DNA of 5,914 nt from Oscillospiraceae bacterium. Its GTDB lineage: Bacteria; Bacillota; Clostridia; Oscillospirales; Ruminococcaceae. This document shows positions 1 through 5,556 of the stretch, one piece after another (positions within the stretch are counted from its first letter, which is position 1; each line of letters starts with the position of its first letter). The stretch spans positions 1-5,914 of the forward strand of contig JAITVF010000181.1 in NCBI GenBank assembly GCA_031285945.1, in the 5' to 3' direction. A program made the translations under genes and the position numbers. A model generated the notes under the pieces. It was not told the origin of the DNA, did no database searches, and saw nothing but the letters and a program-made list of their open reading frames with translations.

Positions 1-210
1 CTTCCTGACTCTGCTTAAGCTCAGCCCTCAGGTCTTCCTGACTCTGCTTAAGCTCAGCCCTCAGGTCTTCCTGACTCTGCTTAAGCTCAGCCCTCAGGTC
101 TTCCTGACCCTGCCTAATCTCGGCCCTCAGGTCTTCCTGACCCTGCCTAAACTCGGCCCTCAGGTCTTCCTGACCTTGCCTAAACTCGGCCTTAAGCTCG
201 GCCCTCAGAT
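1..210 (-). repeat. Tandem 33-bp coding repeat array (hendecad units)
   Basis: Contiguous units without spacers: 1-33, 34-66 and 67-99 are identical; 100-132 and 133-165 each differ from these at four positions and from each other at one; 166-210 is a 45-bp variant with an extra four codons. The unit length is a multiple of three, so copy-number change lengthens or shortens the protein without breaking the frame. The identical units lie farthest from the start codon, which suggests recent expansion or homogenisation at that end. The array reaches base 1 and probably continues beyond the window. Confidence 0.95.
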
Positions 211-274
211 CTTCCTGACCCTGTTTCAAGGCGTCGATTCCACTAAGAATCTGCCGCAAGGTTTCACTCTCCAC
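1..274 (-). CDS. Coiled-coil protein of 11-residue repeats, N-terminal 91 codons (partial)
   Basis: Not in a family I can name. The frame opens with GTG at 274-272, preceded by an AGAGGGGGG ribosome site and a near-consensus promoter, and stays open to the left edge. A short non-repeat head (MESETLRQILSGIDALKQGQ) leads into tandem units DLRAELKQSQE or DLRAEFRQGQE. Leucine, isoleucine or phenylalanine recur at alternating spacings of 4 and 7, the hendecad pattern of a straight or slightly right-handed coiled coil. The protein is very rich in Glu, Gln, Arg and Lys, with no signal peptide or membrane segment in the visible part. The head resembles short coiled-coil proteins of unknown function that are common in Clostridia (recalled, not searched). 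It is transcribed divergently from alaS. The C-terminus, and any attached domain, lies outside the window. The repeat array probably changes length between strains. Confidence 0.8.
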   Translation of the reverse strand, partial: MESETLRQILSGIDALKQGQEDLRAELKAEFRQGQEDLRAEFRQGQEDLRAEIRQGQEDLRAELKQSQEDLRAELKQSQEDLRAELKQSQE

Positions 275-296
275 CGCGATCCCCCCTCTTAATAAA

Positions 297-325
297 AGTA
301 TACCAGCATATCCCGGACAAGTCAA
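297..325 (-). promoter_or_regulatory. Sigma-A type promoter of the repeat-protein gene
   Basis: Read on the minus strand: a TTGACT -35 box (325-320), a 17-bp spacer and a TATACT -10 box (302-297). A TG one base upstream of the -10 makes it an extended -10. Transcription should begin near 290, giving a leader of about 16 nt that holds the AGAGGGGGG ribosome site (plus-strand 281-289) before the GTG at 274. Confidence 0.8.
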
Positions 326-386
326 CTCCGCGCGTTGTAAATCTGGCGCCGGCGCGCCGCAATATGCGCGGGCCGCCAATATCTGT

Positions 387-415
387 TTGACATAAGAATG
401 CCGCTCCGATATAAT
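387..415 (+). promoter_or_regulatory. Consensus sigma-A promoter of alaS
   Basis: TTGACA at 387-392, exactly 17 bp, then TATAAT at 410-415: both hexamers and the spacing match consensus. The expected transcription start near 422 leaves a leader of about 49 nt before the ATG at 471. That is far too short for a T-box riboswitch, which often controls synthetase genes in Bacillota, so alaS here looks strongly and constitutively transcribed unless the GC-rich palindromic DNA just upstream (342-382) binds a regulator. Confidence 0.88.
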
Positions 416-470
416 TTAACCGCGAGGGTAAATACTATCGGTGATTTTACGTCTGAGAGGATTTCTAACA

Positions 471-3131
471 ATGGAATGGATGGGACTCAACGACCTGCGG
501 GAGCGCGTTCATTTTTTCTTGGAGCAACAGGGGCATATACGACTCCCCTCCGCGCCTCTGGTTCCCAGGGGGGACGCGAGCTTATTGCTTGTAAACTCCG
601 GGATGGCTCCCCTTAAAAAATACTTTATGGGGCTTGAGACTCCGCCCCGCAAAAGGGCCGCCAGCTGCCAGAAATGCATTCGCACCCCCGATATCGAGCG
701 GGTGGGCAAAACAAGCCGCCACGGCACCTTTTTTGAGATGCTGGGCAACTTTTCCTTCGGCGATTACTTTAAGCGCGAGGCCGCCCCCTGGGCCTGGGAG
801 TTCATAACCCGGGAGCTTAAGCTCCCCGCCGACCGGATATGGGTTTCGGTCTTTTACGAGGACGACGAGGCCTACGACATCTGGACCAAAGAAGTCGGCG
901 TTTCCCCCGATCGCATGGTCCGCCTTGGGCGAGAGGACAACTTCTGGGAGATTGGCGCCGGCCCCTGCGGCCCCTGCTCCGAGCTCTACTTTGACCGCGG
1001 CGAGGAATACGGCTGCGGCGAGGAGGGCTGCGCCCCCGGCTGCGATTGCGACCGCTACGTTGAATTCTGGAATCTTGTTTTTACCCAGTTCAACTCGGAC
1101 GGCCAGGGGAATTACACCCCACTCGAGCACCCTAATATTGATACCGGCATGGGCCTTGAGCGGCTCGCCTGCGTCATGCAGGGGGTGGACAATCTTTTTG
1201 AGGTTGATACCGTACGCAAAATAATGCAGCACGTGGCCTCACTGGCGGGCGTTACCTATGGCGAAAACGAACGCTCCGACGTCGCCCTGCGGGTCGTGAC
1301 CGACCATATACGCTCCACCGTCTTTCTGGTTGGGGATGGGGTGGCGCCCTCAAACGAAAGGCGGGGCTATGTCCTGAGAAGGCTTCTGCGCCGCGCGGCC
1401 CGCTTCGGAAAGCTTTTGGGCATTAAAAAGCCCTTTCTCTATAACGTATGCGACACCGTTATTGAAGAGAACAGGGTAGCCTACCCCGAGCTTTACGAAA
1501 ACGCTTCCTACATCCGCGAGGTTATAAGGCAGGAGGAAGAGCGGTTCGACCGGACAATCAACCAGGGAATGGATATGCTGAGCGCTATTTTAGGCTCGCA
1601 CGAGACTAAAACCGGCAAAATTGTTTCGGGGGAGGACGCCTTTAAGCTCTACGATACCTTCGGCTTTCCCCTTGACCTCACCCGGGAGATCGCAAAAGAC
1701 GCCGGCTTTGAAATAGACGAGGAAAGCTTTCTCGCCCAGATGAGGGAACAGCGCAAAAGAGCGCGTGACGCCCGCCTCTCCCAGGGGGGGTTGGGCTGGG
1801 AGGAGGACGTTCTCGCCGGCGAGGAGTTCGAGGAGGTATTCGTCGGCTACGATTCCCTCTCGGCAAAAACTCAAATTCTTTATATTATAAAAGAAGGCGC
1901 GATGGCCCAAGAGGCGGAAGAAGGGGATAAGGCAACCGTTATTCTCGAGACTACCCCGTTCTATGCCGAAAGCGGCGGCCAGGCGGGCGACCGGGGCCGG
2001 ATCACCACGGACTCGGGCGGGGTGTTTTTAGTTGAGGATACCAAAAAATCCCCCACCGGCCACATACTCCACATAGGAACGCAGCTGACAGGGGTTATCA
2101 AGGCAGGGGAGGGCGGGAAGGCCGCCGTCGACCAAGGGCTGCGGCGGGCGACAATGCGCAACCACACCGCCGCCCATCTTTTGCAGGCCGCTTTGCGCGA
2201 GGCTTTGGGCGATCACGTTCACCAGGCGGGCCAGCTCGTTAACGAGGAGGGCTGCCGCTTCGACTTTACCCACTTCGCCGCTCCCGATCAGGAGACGGTC
2301 AAAAGGGTGGAGGACTCGGTAAACGGTATGATTCTTGACGCTCTTGGCGTAACCGTCACCGAAAAGCCTGTCGAGGAGGCCAAAAGGGAAGGGGCTCTCG
2401 CCCTTTTCGGGGACAAATACTCCGACATCGTAAGGGTTTGCGAGATAGGCGAGGGGCGCTCGGCGGAGCTTTGCGGCGGAACCCATGTTAAGAACACAGC
2501 CGAAATCGGCCTCTTTAAGATCCTTCGCGAGTCCTCGGTCGCCGCCGGCGTCCGCAGGATCGAGGCCGTGACGGGGGAGGGCGTCCTCTCATTTTTGGCC
2601 GAGCGGGAAAGCTTCCTTCAGGCGGCCTGCGAACCGTTAAAAATATCCTCTCCCGCCGAGCTTCCGGCAAGGGTTGCGGCGCTGAGCGCCCAGCTTAAGG
2701 CGTCGCAGAGGCAGCTCGACGAGCAATCGAAAAAACTGGCCAGGCTCGAAACCGGCGATCTTACCCGCGACGCCTTGGAAATTGGTCCGATAAAGTTTTT
2801 AACCGCCATCTTGAGCCTTGAGGGAGTCGACGCGCTTAAGGCTACGGCCGACGAGCTTAAAGCGTTAAGCCCCGATATCGCGGGGATTCTGGCCCTTCCC
2901 GACAAGGCCGACCCTCTAAAGGGCAAGGCTACTCTTCTCGCCTTCGCGGGCAAAAACGCGGTGGCGGCGGGGGTAAACGCGGGCAAGCTGGTTCAGGAGG
3001 CAGCCCGGCGGGCGGGCGGCAGCGGAGGCGGCCGGCCCGACAACGCAATGGGCGGCGCCGGCGAGCCCGAAAAGCTTGAAGAAGCCCTGCGCGCAGCGGC
3101 CGATATTGTAAAATTACAGCTCGGGATATGA
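471..3131 (+). CDS. alaS: Alanyl-tRNA synthetase (AlaRS), complete
   Basis: A cytoplasmic class II synthetase that charges tRNA-Ala with alanine using ATP and edits mischarged Ser- and Gly-tRNA-Ala. It has 886 residues, close to the 876 of E. coli AlaRS. The catalytic domain carries HGTFFEMLGNFSFGDYFK from residue 84 and the motif 3 region GMGLERLA at 226-233. A cysteine-rich insertion (C182, C187, C191, C193), known from clostridial AlaRS, may bind metal. The editing-site zinc ligands are H565/H569 (HTAAH) and C668/H672 (CGGTH), almost the same numbering as E. coli. A charged helical stretch at about 730-762 leads to the C-terminal DHHA1-like C-Ala domain with the glycine-rich GGGRPDNAMGG near 851-861. 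I chose the ATG at 471 because homologues start at this point (MEWMGLNDLRE) and AGAGG sits 10 nt upstream. A GTG at 441 in the same frame would add ten residues unlike the family. No frameshift or missing key residue was seen. Confidence 0.98.
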   Translation: MEWMGLNDLRERVHFFLEQQGHIRLPSAPLVPRGDASLLLVNSGMAPLKKYFMGLETPPRKRAASCQKCIRTPDIERVGKTSRHGTFFEMLGNFSFGDYFKREAAPWAWEFITRELKLPADRIWVSVFYEDDEAYDIWTKEVGVSPDRMVRLGREDNFWEIGAGPCGPCSELYFDRGEEYGCGEEGCAPGCDCDRYVEFWNLVFTQFNSDGQGNYTPLEHPNIDTGMGLERLACVMQGVDNLFEVDTVRKIMQHVASLAGVTYGENERSDVALRVVTDHIRSTVFLVGDGVAPSNERRGYVLRRLLRRAARFGKLLGIKKPFLYNVCDTVIEENRVAYPELYENASYIREVIRQEEERFDRTINQGMDMLSAILGSHETKTGKIVSGEDAFKLYDTFGFPLDLTREIAKDAGFEIDEESFLAQMREQRKRARDARLSQGGLGWEEDVLAGEEFEEVFVGYDSLSAKTQILYIIKEGAMAQEAEEGDKATVILETTPFYAESGGQAGDRGRITTDSGGVFLVEDTKKSPTGHILHIGTQLTGVIKAGEGGKAAVDQGLRRATMRNHTAAHLLQAALREALGDHVHQAGQLVNEEGCRFDFTHFAAPDQETVKRVEDSVNGMILDALGVTVTEKPVEEAKREGALALFGDKYSDIVRVCEIGEGRSAELCGGTHVKNTAEIGLFKILRESSVAAGVRRIEAVTGEGVLSFLAERESFLQAACEPLKISSPAELPARVAALSAQLKASQRQLDEQSKKLARLETGDLTRDALEIGPIKFLTAILSLEGVDALKATADELKALSPDIAGILALPDKADPLKGKATLLAFAGKNAVAAGVNAGKLVQEAARRAGGSGGGRPDNAMGGAGEPEKLEEALRAAADIVKLQLGI

Positions 3132-3168
3132 GCGCAGAGCCCGGATAGCTGTTAGCGCAGCCGCTATT

Positions 3169-3194
3169 TAATTCCCAAGGGTCGAATTATTTTT
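3169..3194 (+). terminator. Possible weak intrinsic terminator after alaS
   Basis: TAATTC (3169-3174) pairs with GAATTA (3184-3189), with two further C-G pairs possible inside, followed directly by five T (3190-3194). The position, 38 bp past the alaS stop, is right for a terminator, but the stem is short and AT-rich, so read-through into the HINT gene is likely. No convincing promoter for that gene is visible in the remaining gap. Confidence 0.4.
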
Positions 3195-3237
3195 GTATTT
3201 CTAATTTTTAACAGTTATCAAAAGGAGTCTTGCCAAT

Positions 3238-3573
3238 ATGGATTGCCTGTTTTGCGCTATCGCGGCGGGGAGCATTCCCGCCGACAAGGTTTATGAGGAC
3301 GAGCTTTGCTGTGTATTCCGGGATATCGACCCCAAGGCGCCGGTTCATCTTCTCGCGATCCCCAGGGAGCATATCGCGGGCGCTTCGGCGGTGGATGAAA
3401 AAAGCGCCCCTCTGGCCGGACATTTGATGGCGGCGGTCGCTAAGGCCGCAAAAAATGAGGGCCTTACCAGTTACCGGGTCGTGAGCAACTGCGGCCCCGA
3501 CGCCGGCCAGACGGTGAATCACCTGCATTATCACATTCTGGGCGGCCGTGAGCTCTCTTGGCCTCCGGGCTGA
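3238..3573 (+). CDS. HIT (histidine triad) family protein, HINT type
   Basis: A small cytoplasmic nucleotide hydrolase of 111 residues, the usual HINT length. HINT enzymes hydrolyse AMP-phosphoramidates and aminoacyl-adenylates, releasing AMP. The triad is H95-L-H97-Y-H99, with H97 the expected nucleophile by comparison with HINT1. The stretch from G90 to the end (GQTVNHLHYHILGGREL, then WPPG) matches HINT1, including the terminal WPPG. H37 and H45 lie in the HLLAIPREH segment that recurs in the family. The N-terminal CLFC pair (C3, C6) is the Cys-X2-Cys seen in many bacterial HIT proteins, some of which bind zinc. The ATG is supported by AAAGGAG at 3221-3227. It lies 106 bp after alaS and is probably read partly from the alaS transcript. 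The physiological substrate cannot be told from sequence. Confidence 0.95.
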   Translation: MDCLFCAIAAGSIPADKVYEDELCCVFRDIDPKAPVHLLAIPREHIAGASAVDEKSAPLAGHLMAAVAKAAKNEGLTSYRVVSNCGPDAGQTVNHLHYHILGGRELSWPPG

Positions 3574-3576
3574 TCG

Positions 3577-3600
3577 AGCTTACTTGCGTAAGCTGTTTTA
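3577..3600 (+). terminator. Hairpin terminator after the HINT gene
   Basis: A perfect 7-bp stem AGCTTAC (3577-3583) / GTAAGCT (3588-3594) with a TTGC loop, then G and TTTTA. It begins four bases past the HINT stop codon. The T run is short and the stem has only three G-C pairs, so termination may be partial. Confidence 0.6.
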
Positions 3601-3606
3601 TATAAT
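3601..3606 (+). promoter_or_regulatory. Possible -10 box for the phosphoribosyltransferase gene
   Basis: TATAAT at 3601-3606 lies 35 bp before the ATG at 3642. No good -35 hexamer stands 16-18 bp upstream, because that space is taken by the terminator hairpin, so this is a weak call. A second TATAAT at 3622-3627 is too near the ribosome site (AGGAG, 3628-3632) to act as the -10 of this gene. Confidence 0.3.
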
Positions 3607-3641
3607 TCTTATTGCAAATCATATAATAGGAGCTGCAAGTT

Positions 3642-4193
3642 ATGGCTGAAAAAAAAGAGACGTATTCTCTTACTGTAGCGGGTCTCAAGCGGGAGCTTAC
3701 ACTTTGCCCTGTAGACGAAAAGCTTGATATAGCCGCGTTTATCATGTTTTCGGATGTGGAGCTTACGGTAAGAGCAGCTGAGGAGCTCCTTAAAATAGCC
3801 CCCGAGCACGACGTTTTGATCACAGCGGAGTCAAAGGGCATCCCCTTAGCTTACGAAATGTCCCGCCAATCGGGCAGGCGCTACCTTCTCGCCCGCAAAA
3901 GCAAGAAGCTGTATATGAAAAATACGGTTGAGGTCACCGTGCGCTCAATCACGACGGACAGGCTACAGCAGCTTTTCCTGGATGAGGAGGATATGCGATA
4001 CCTAAAGGGAAAACGCGTGCTTTTGGTCGACGACGTCATCTCTACCGGCGAGAGCATTCACGCCCTGGAGCAGCTTGTTGGGCAGGCGGGAGGAATCGTT
4101 GCGGGTAAGGCTTGCGTACTCGCCGAGGGAGCCGCCGCCGAAAGGAAGGATATCCTCTTTCTCGCCCCTTTGCCGTTGTTTTTTAAAGATTAG
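3642..4193 (+). CDS. Phosphoribosyltransferase, adenine-PRTase-like (COG0503 type)
   Basis: A type I phosphoribosyltransferase of 183 residues. The PRPP-binding signature VLLVDDVISTGES spans residues 126-138, with the acidic pair D130/D131 that holds the ribose hydroxyls of PRPP. Upstream, VLITAESKGIPLAYEMSR is the core segment after the first strand, and ARKSKKLY resembles the flexible-loop region of adenine PRTases. From memory, Clostridia carry close relatives of this length annotated as adenine phosphoribosyltransferase, with the same SITTDRLQ-like and AERKDI-like segments. Purine salvage (base plus PRPP giving nucleotide and pyrophosphate) is therefore the likely role, but the base is unproven and a regulatory PRPP-binding role is possible. 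The ATG has AGGAG at 3628-3632, 9 nt away. It stands between the HINT gene and a long gap, probably as its own transcription unit. The protein is soluble, with no targeting signal. Confidence 0.9.
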   Translation: MAEKKETYSLTVAGLKRELTLCPVDEKLDIAAFIMFSDVELTVRAAEELLKIAPEHDVLITAESKGIPLAYEMSRQSGRRYLLARKSKKLYMKNTVEVTVRSITTDRLQQLFLDEEDMRYLKGKRVLLVDDVISTGESIHALEQLVGQAGGIVAGKACVLAEGAAAERKDILFLAPLPLFFKD

Positions 4194-4508
4194 TGTGACT
4201 GTTTAAAGTCTTACTTTTCCCTGTATCTAAAGCGTATAAATCGCGATAATTTTTATAATTCTATTTTATGTGACTGTGTTTGACAGTGCGCCCTATTTTT
4301 CGACAGTTTTGGCCGGATTCAGCCAGTAAAATCCCCGAAAAATGCGTGTAAATTCGCGTATTGTGACGAGATAATCCCTTTGATTTTCTTTTATTAGAAG
4401 CGTTTGTTTTATTATAGGCAGCAAAATATTCTATATTGTGACTGTGGGCAAATCGCCGCTAAAGAGCTAACGGCCAACAACTACAATTATTTGCGGAGGA
4501 CTGTCGGC
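4194..4508 (+). other. Gene-free AT-rich gap with short recurring words
   Basis: No RNA gene or supportable coding frame is visible. It contains TGTGACTGT at 4194-4202, 4269-4277 and 4437-4445, and a partial copy TGTGACGAG at 4362-4370. The second and third full copies are also preceded by ATTCTAT. TTTGACAGT (4279-4287) and TTCGACAGT (4299-4307) are spaced 20 bp apart. GACT/AGTC around 4197-4210, followed by a T-rich stretch, could be a weak terminator for the phosphoribosyltransferase gene. TATTAT at 4410-4415 is a possible -10 for the next gene, but it lacks a good -35. The promoter of the FemX-like gene must lie somewhere here. Confidence 0.6.
4448..4494 (+). promoter_or_regulatory. Possible leader hairpin abutting the ribosome site of the FemX-like gene
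   Basis: GCAAAT (4448-4453) can pair with ATTTGC (4489-4494). Inside it, GCCGCTA (4455-4461) can pair with TAACGGC (4468-4474) with one mismatch. The outer stem ends exactly where the GGAGGA ribosome site (4495-4500) begins. It may tune translation of the downstream gene or may be chance pairing. It matches no riboswitch class I recognise. Confidence 0.3.
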
Positions 4509-5552
4509 ATGGAAATCCTTACGTCTGAGGGCTACGATGAATACGAGGGCTTTATCCGCAGCCATCCGCAAGGCGGCATTACGCAATCGGCCGGGTGGCA
4601 TTCGGTCAAGGCCGAATGGCGGCGCGAGGTTGTGGTCAGCCGGAACGGCCGGGGCGAAATCGCCGGCGGGATGAGCGTACTTATTCGCAGGATGCCTATA
4701 TTCGGCGCCGCTATGCTTTATTCGCCCCGCGGCCCGGTCTGCGACCTCCACGACGAGGGCGTTCTGCGCGATTTAAAGGCGGGCGCCGACGCCCTGGCGA
4801 AAAAGCATAAGGCCTATATCTTTAAGATGGACCCCGATATAGACGCGAGGGACGAGATTTTTACCTCTATCGCCAAATCGATGGGCTTTAAGATATTTAC
4901 CGGCGGCGACGGCTTTGAGACGGTGCAACCGCGCTTTAACTGGCGGCTTTATCTTGAGGGAAAGAGCGAGGATGAAATTCTTGCGGGTATGAAGCAGAAG
5001 ACCCGCTATAACATACGGGTGGCCATAAAAAAGGGGGTTGAAATCCGGGTAATGGGCAAAGAGGCGCTCGGAGACTTTACCCGGCTCATGGCTGTTACCG
5101 GCGAGCGTGACGGCTTTACCGTACGCTCCGCCGCCTACTTTGCCCGGATGCTTGAGGCCCTGGGCGGGAGCGTTAAGCTCTACATGGCTTACCTTGAGGG
5201 CAAGGCGGTGGCGGGGGCGGTTACCAGCAATTACGCGGGAAAATGCTGCTACCTGTACGGCGCCTCAGATAACGAAAACCGCAACGCCATGCCCACATAC
5301 CTTTTGCAGTGGGAGATGATAAGGGAGGCTATACGCTCCGGCTGCACCCTCTACGACTTTCAGGGCGTATCGGGCAATCTTTCGGAGGATAACCCCCTTT
5401 ATGGCCTTTACAAGTTTAAGAGCGGCTTCGGCGGCTCGCTGGACGAAACCCCCGGCGAGTTTGATTTAGTTTACATGCCCGTCAGGGCATGGCTGCTGGG
5501 CAAGGCAATATCCCTGGCCGAATGGCTGCGCAAAAAGCGGCGGCGGGGGTAG
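4509..5552 (+). CDS. FemX/MurM-like peptidoglycan branching aminoacyltransferase (FemAB family)
   Basis: A tRNA-dependent aminoacyltransferase of 347 residues, expected to add an amino acid to the stem-peptide lysine (or equivalent) of a lipid-linked or soluble peptidoglycan precursor at the inner face of the membrane. Family marks are the MKQKTRYNIR segment (161-170) followed by a basic helix, YDFQGVSG (282-289) and YGLYKFKSGFGG (298-309), all in the second GNAT-like domain; the first domain covers roughly residues 1-150. The length fits the short FemX form, without the long coiled-coil arm of FemA. The C-terminus is an aromatic and basic tail ending KKRRRG, suited to membrane contact. I chose the ATG at 4509, with GGAGGA 8 nt upstream; the frame is open back to 4404, but that stretch is AT-rich and unlike the family. 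The amino acid donated (Gly, Ala or Ser) cannot be read from sequence. It is followed after 4 nt by the decarboxylase gene. Confidence 0.92.
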   Translation: MEILTSEGYDEYEGFIRSHPQGGITQSAGWHSVKAEWRREVVVSRNGRGEIAGGMSVLIRRMPIFGAAMLYSPRGPVCDLHDEGVLRDLKAGADALAKKHKAYIFKMDPDIDARDEIFTSIAKSMGFKIFTGGDGFETVQPRFNWRLYLEGKSEDEILAGMKQKTRYNIRVAIKKGVEIRVMGKEALGDFTRLMAVTGERDGFTVRSAAYFARMLEALGGSVKLYMAYLEGKAVAGAVTSNYAGKCCYLYGASDNENRNAMPTYLLQWEMIREAIRSGCTLYDFQGVSGNLSEDNPLYGLYKFKSGFGGSLDETPGEFDLVYMPVRAWLLGKAISLAEWLRKKRRRG

Positions 5553-5556
5553 CGTT

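Noticed and set aside
1..210. CRISPR array from the 33-bp repeats
   Set aside because: Units are directly contiguous with no variable spacers, and they translate as one continuous coiled-coil frame on the minus strand.
2..289. Plus-strand open frame through the repeat array (FLTLLKLSPQV-type units)
   Set aside because: It stays open only because the repeat unit is a multiple of three. It has no visible start, while the minus-strand frame has a promoter, ribosome site and start codon, and a plausible protein.
441..470. GTG at 441 as the alaS start
   Set aside because: It would add ten residues unlike AlaRS homologues. Its only purine-rich site (GAGGG, 424-428) would sit at the very 5' end of the predicted transcript, whereas ATG at 471 has AGAGG in range and matches the family N-terminus.
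582..1232. Long antisense open frame inside alaS (216 codons)
   Set aside because: It lies wholly within a clearly identified gene, has a low-complexity Ala/Gly/Val-rich translation typical of reading GC-rich coding DNA backwards, and has no ribosome site.
3193..3220. TTGTAT-16-TTATCA as a promoter for the HINT gene
   Set aside because: Transcription would begin near 3227, removing the AAAGGAG ribosome site from the message, and both hexamers are poor.
4280..4308. Perfect -35 hexamer TTGACA at 4280-4285 as the FemX-like promoter
   Set aside because: The bases 16-18 bp downstream (around 4302-4309) do not resemble a -10 box.
4194..4445. TGTGA words as CRP/FNR sites, or ends of an insertion element
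   Set aside because: No TCACA half lies at the 6-bp spacing required for a CRP/FNR palindrome. The words are all in the same orientation, with no terminal inverted repeats, target duplication or transposase remnant.
4404..4508. N-terminal extension of the FemX-like protein from ATG 4404
   Set aside because: No ribosome site upstream of 4404, AT-rich composition unlike the gene, and a translation unlike the family; GGAGGA directly before 4509 decides the start.
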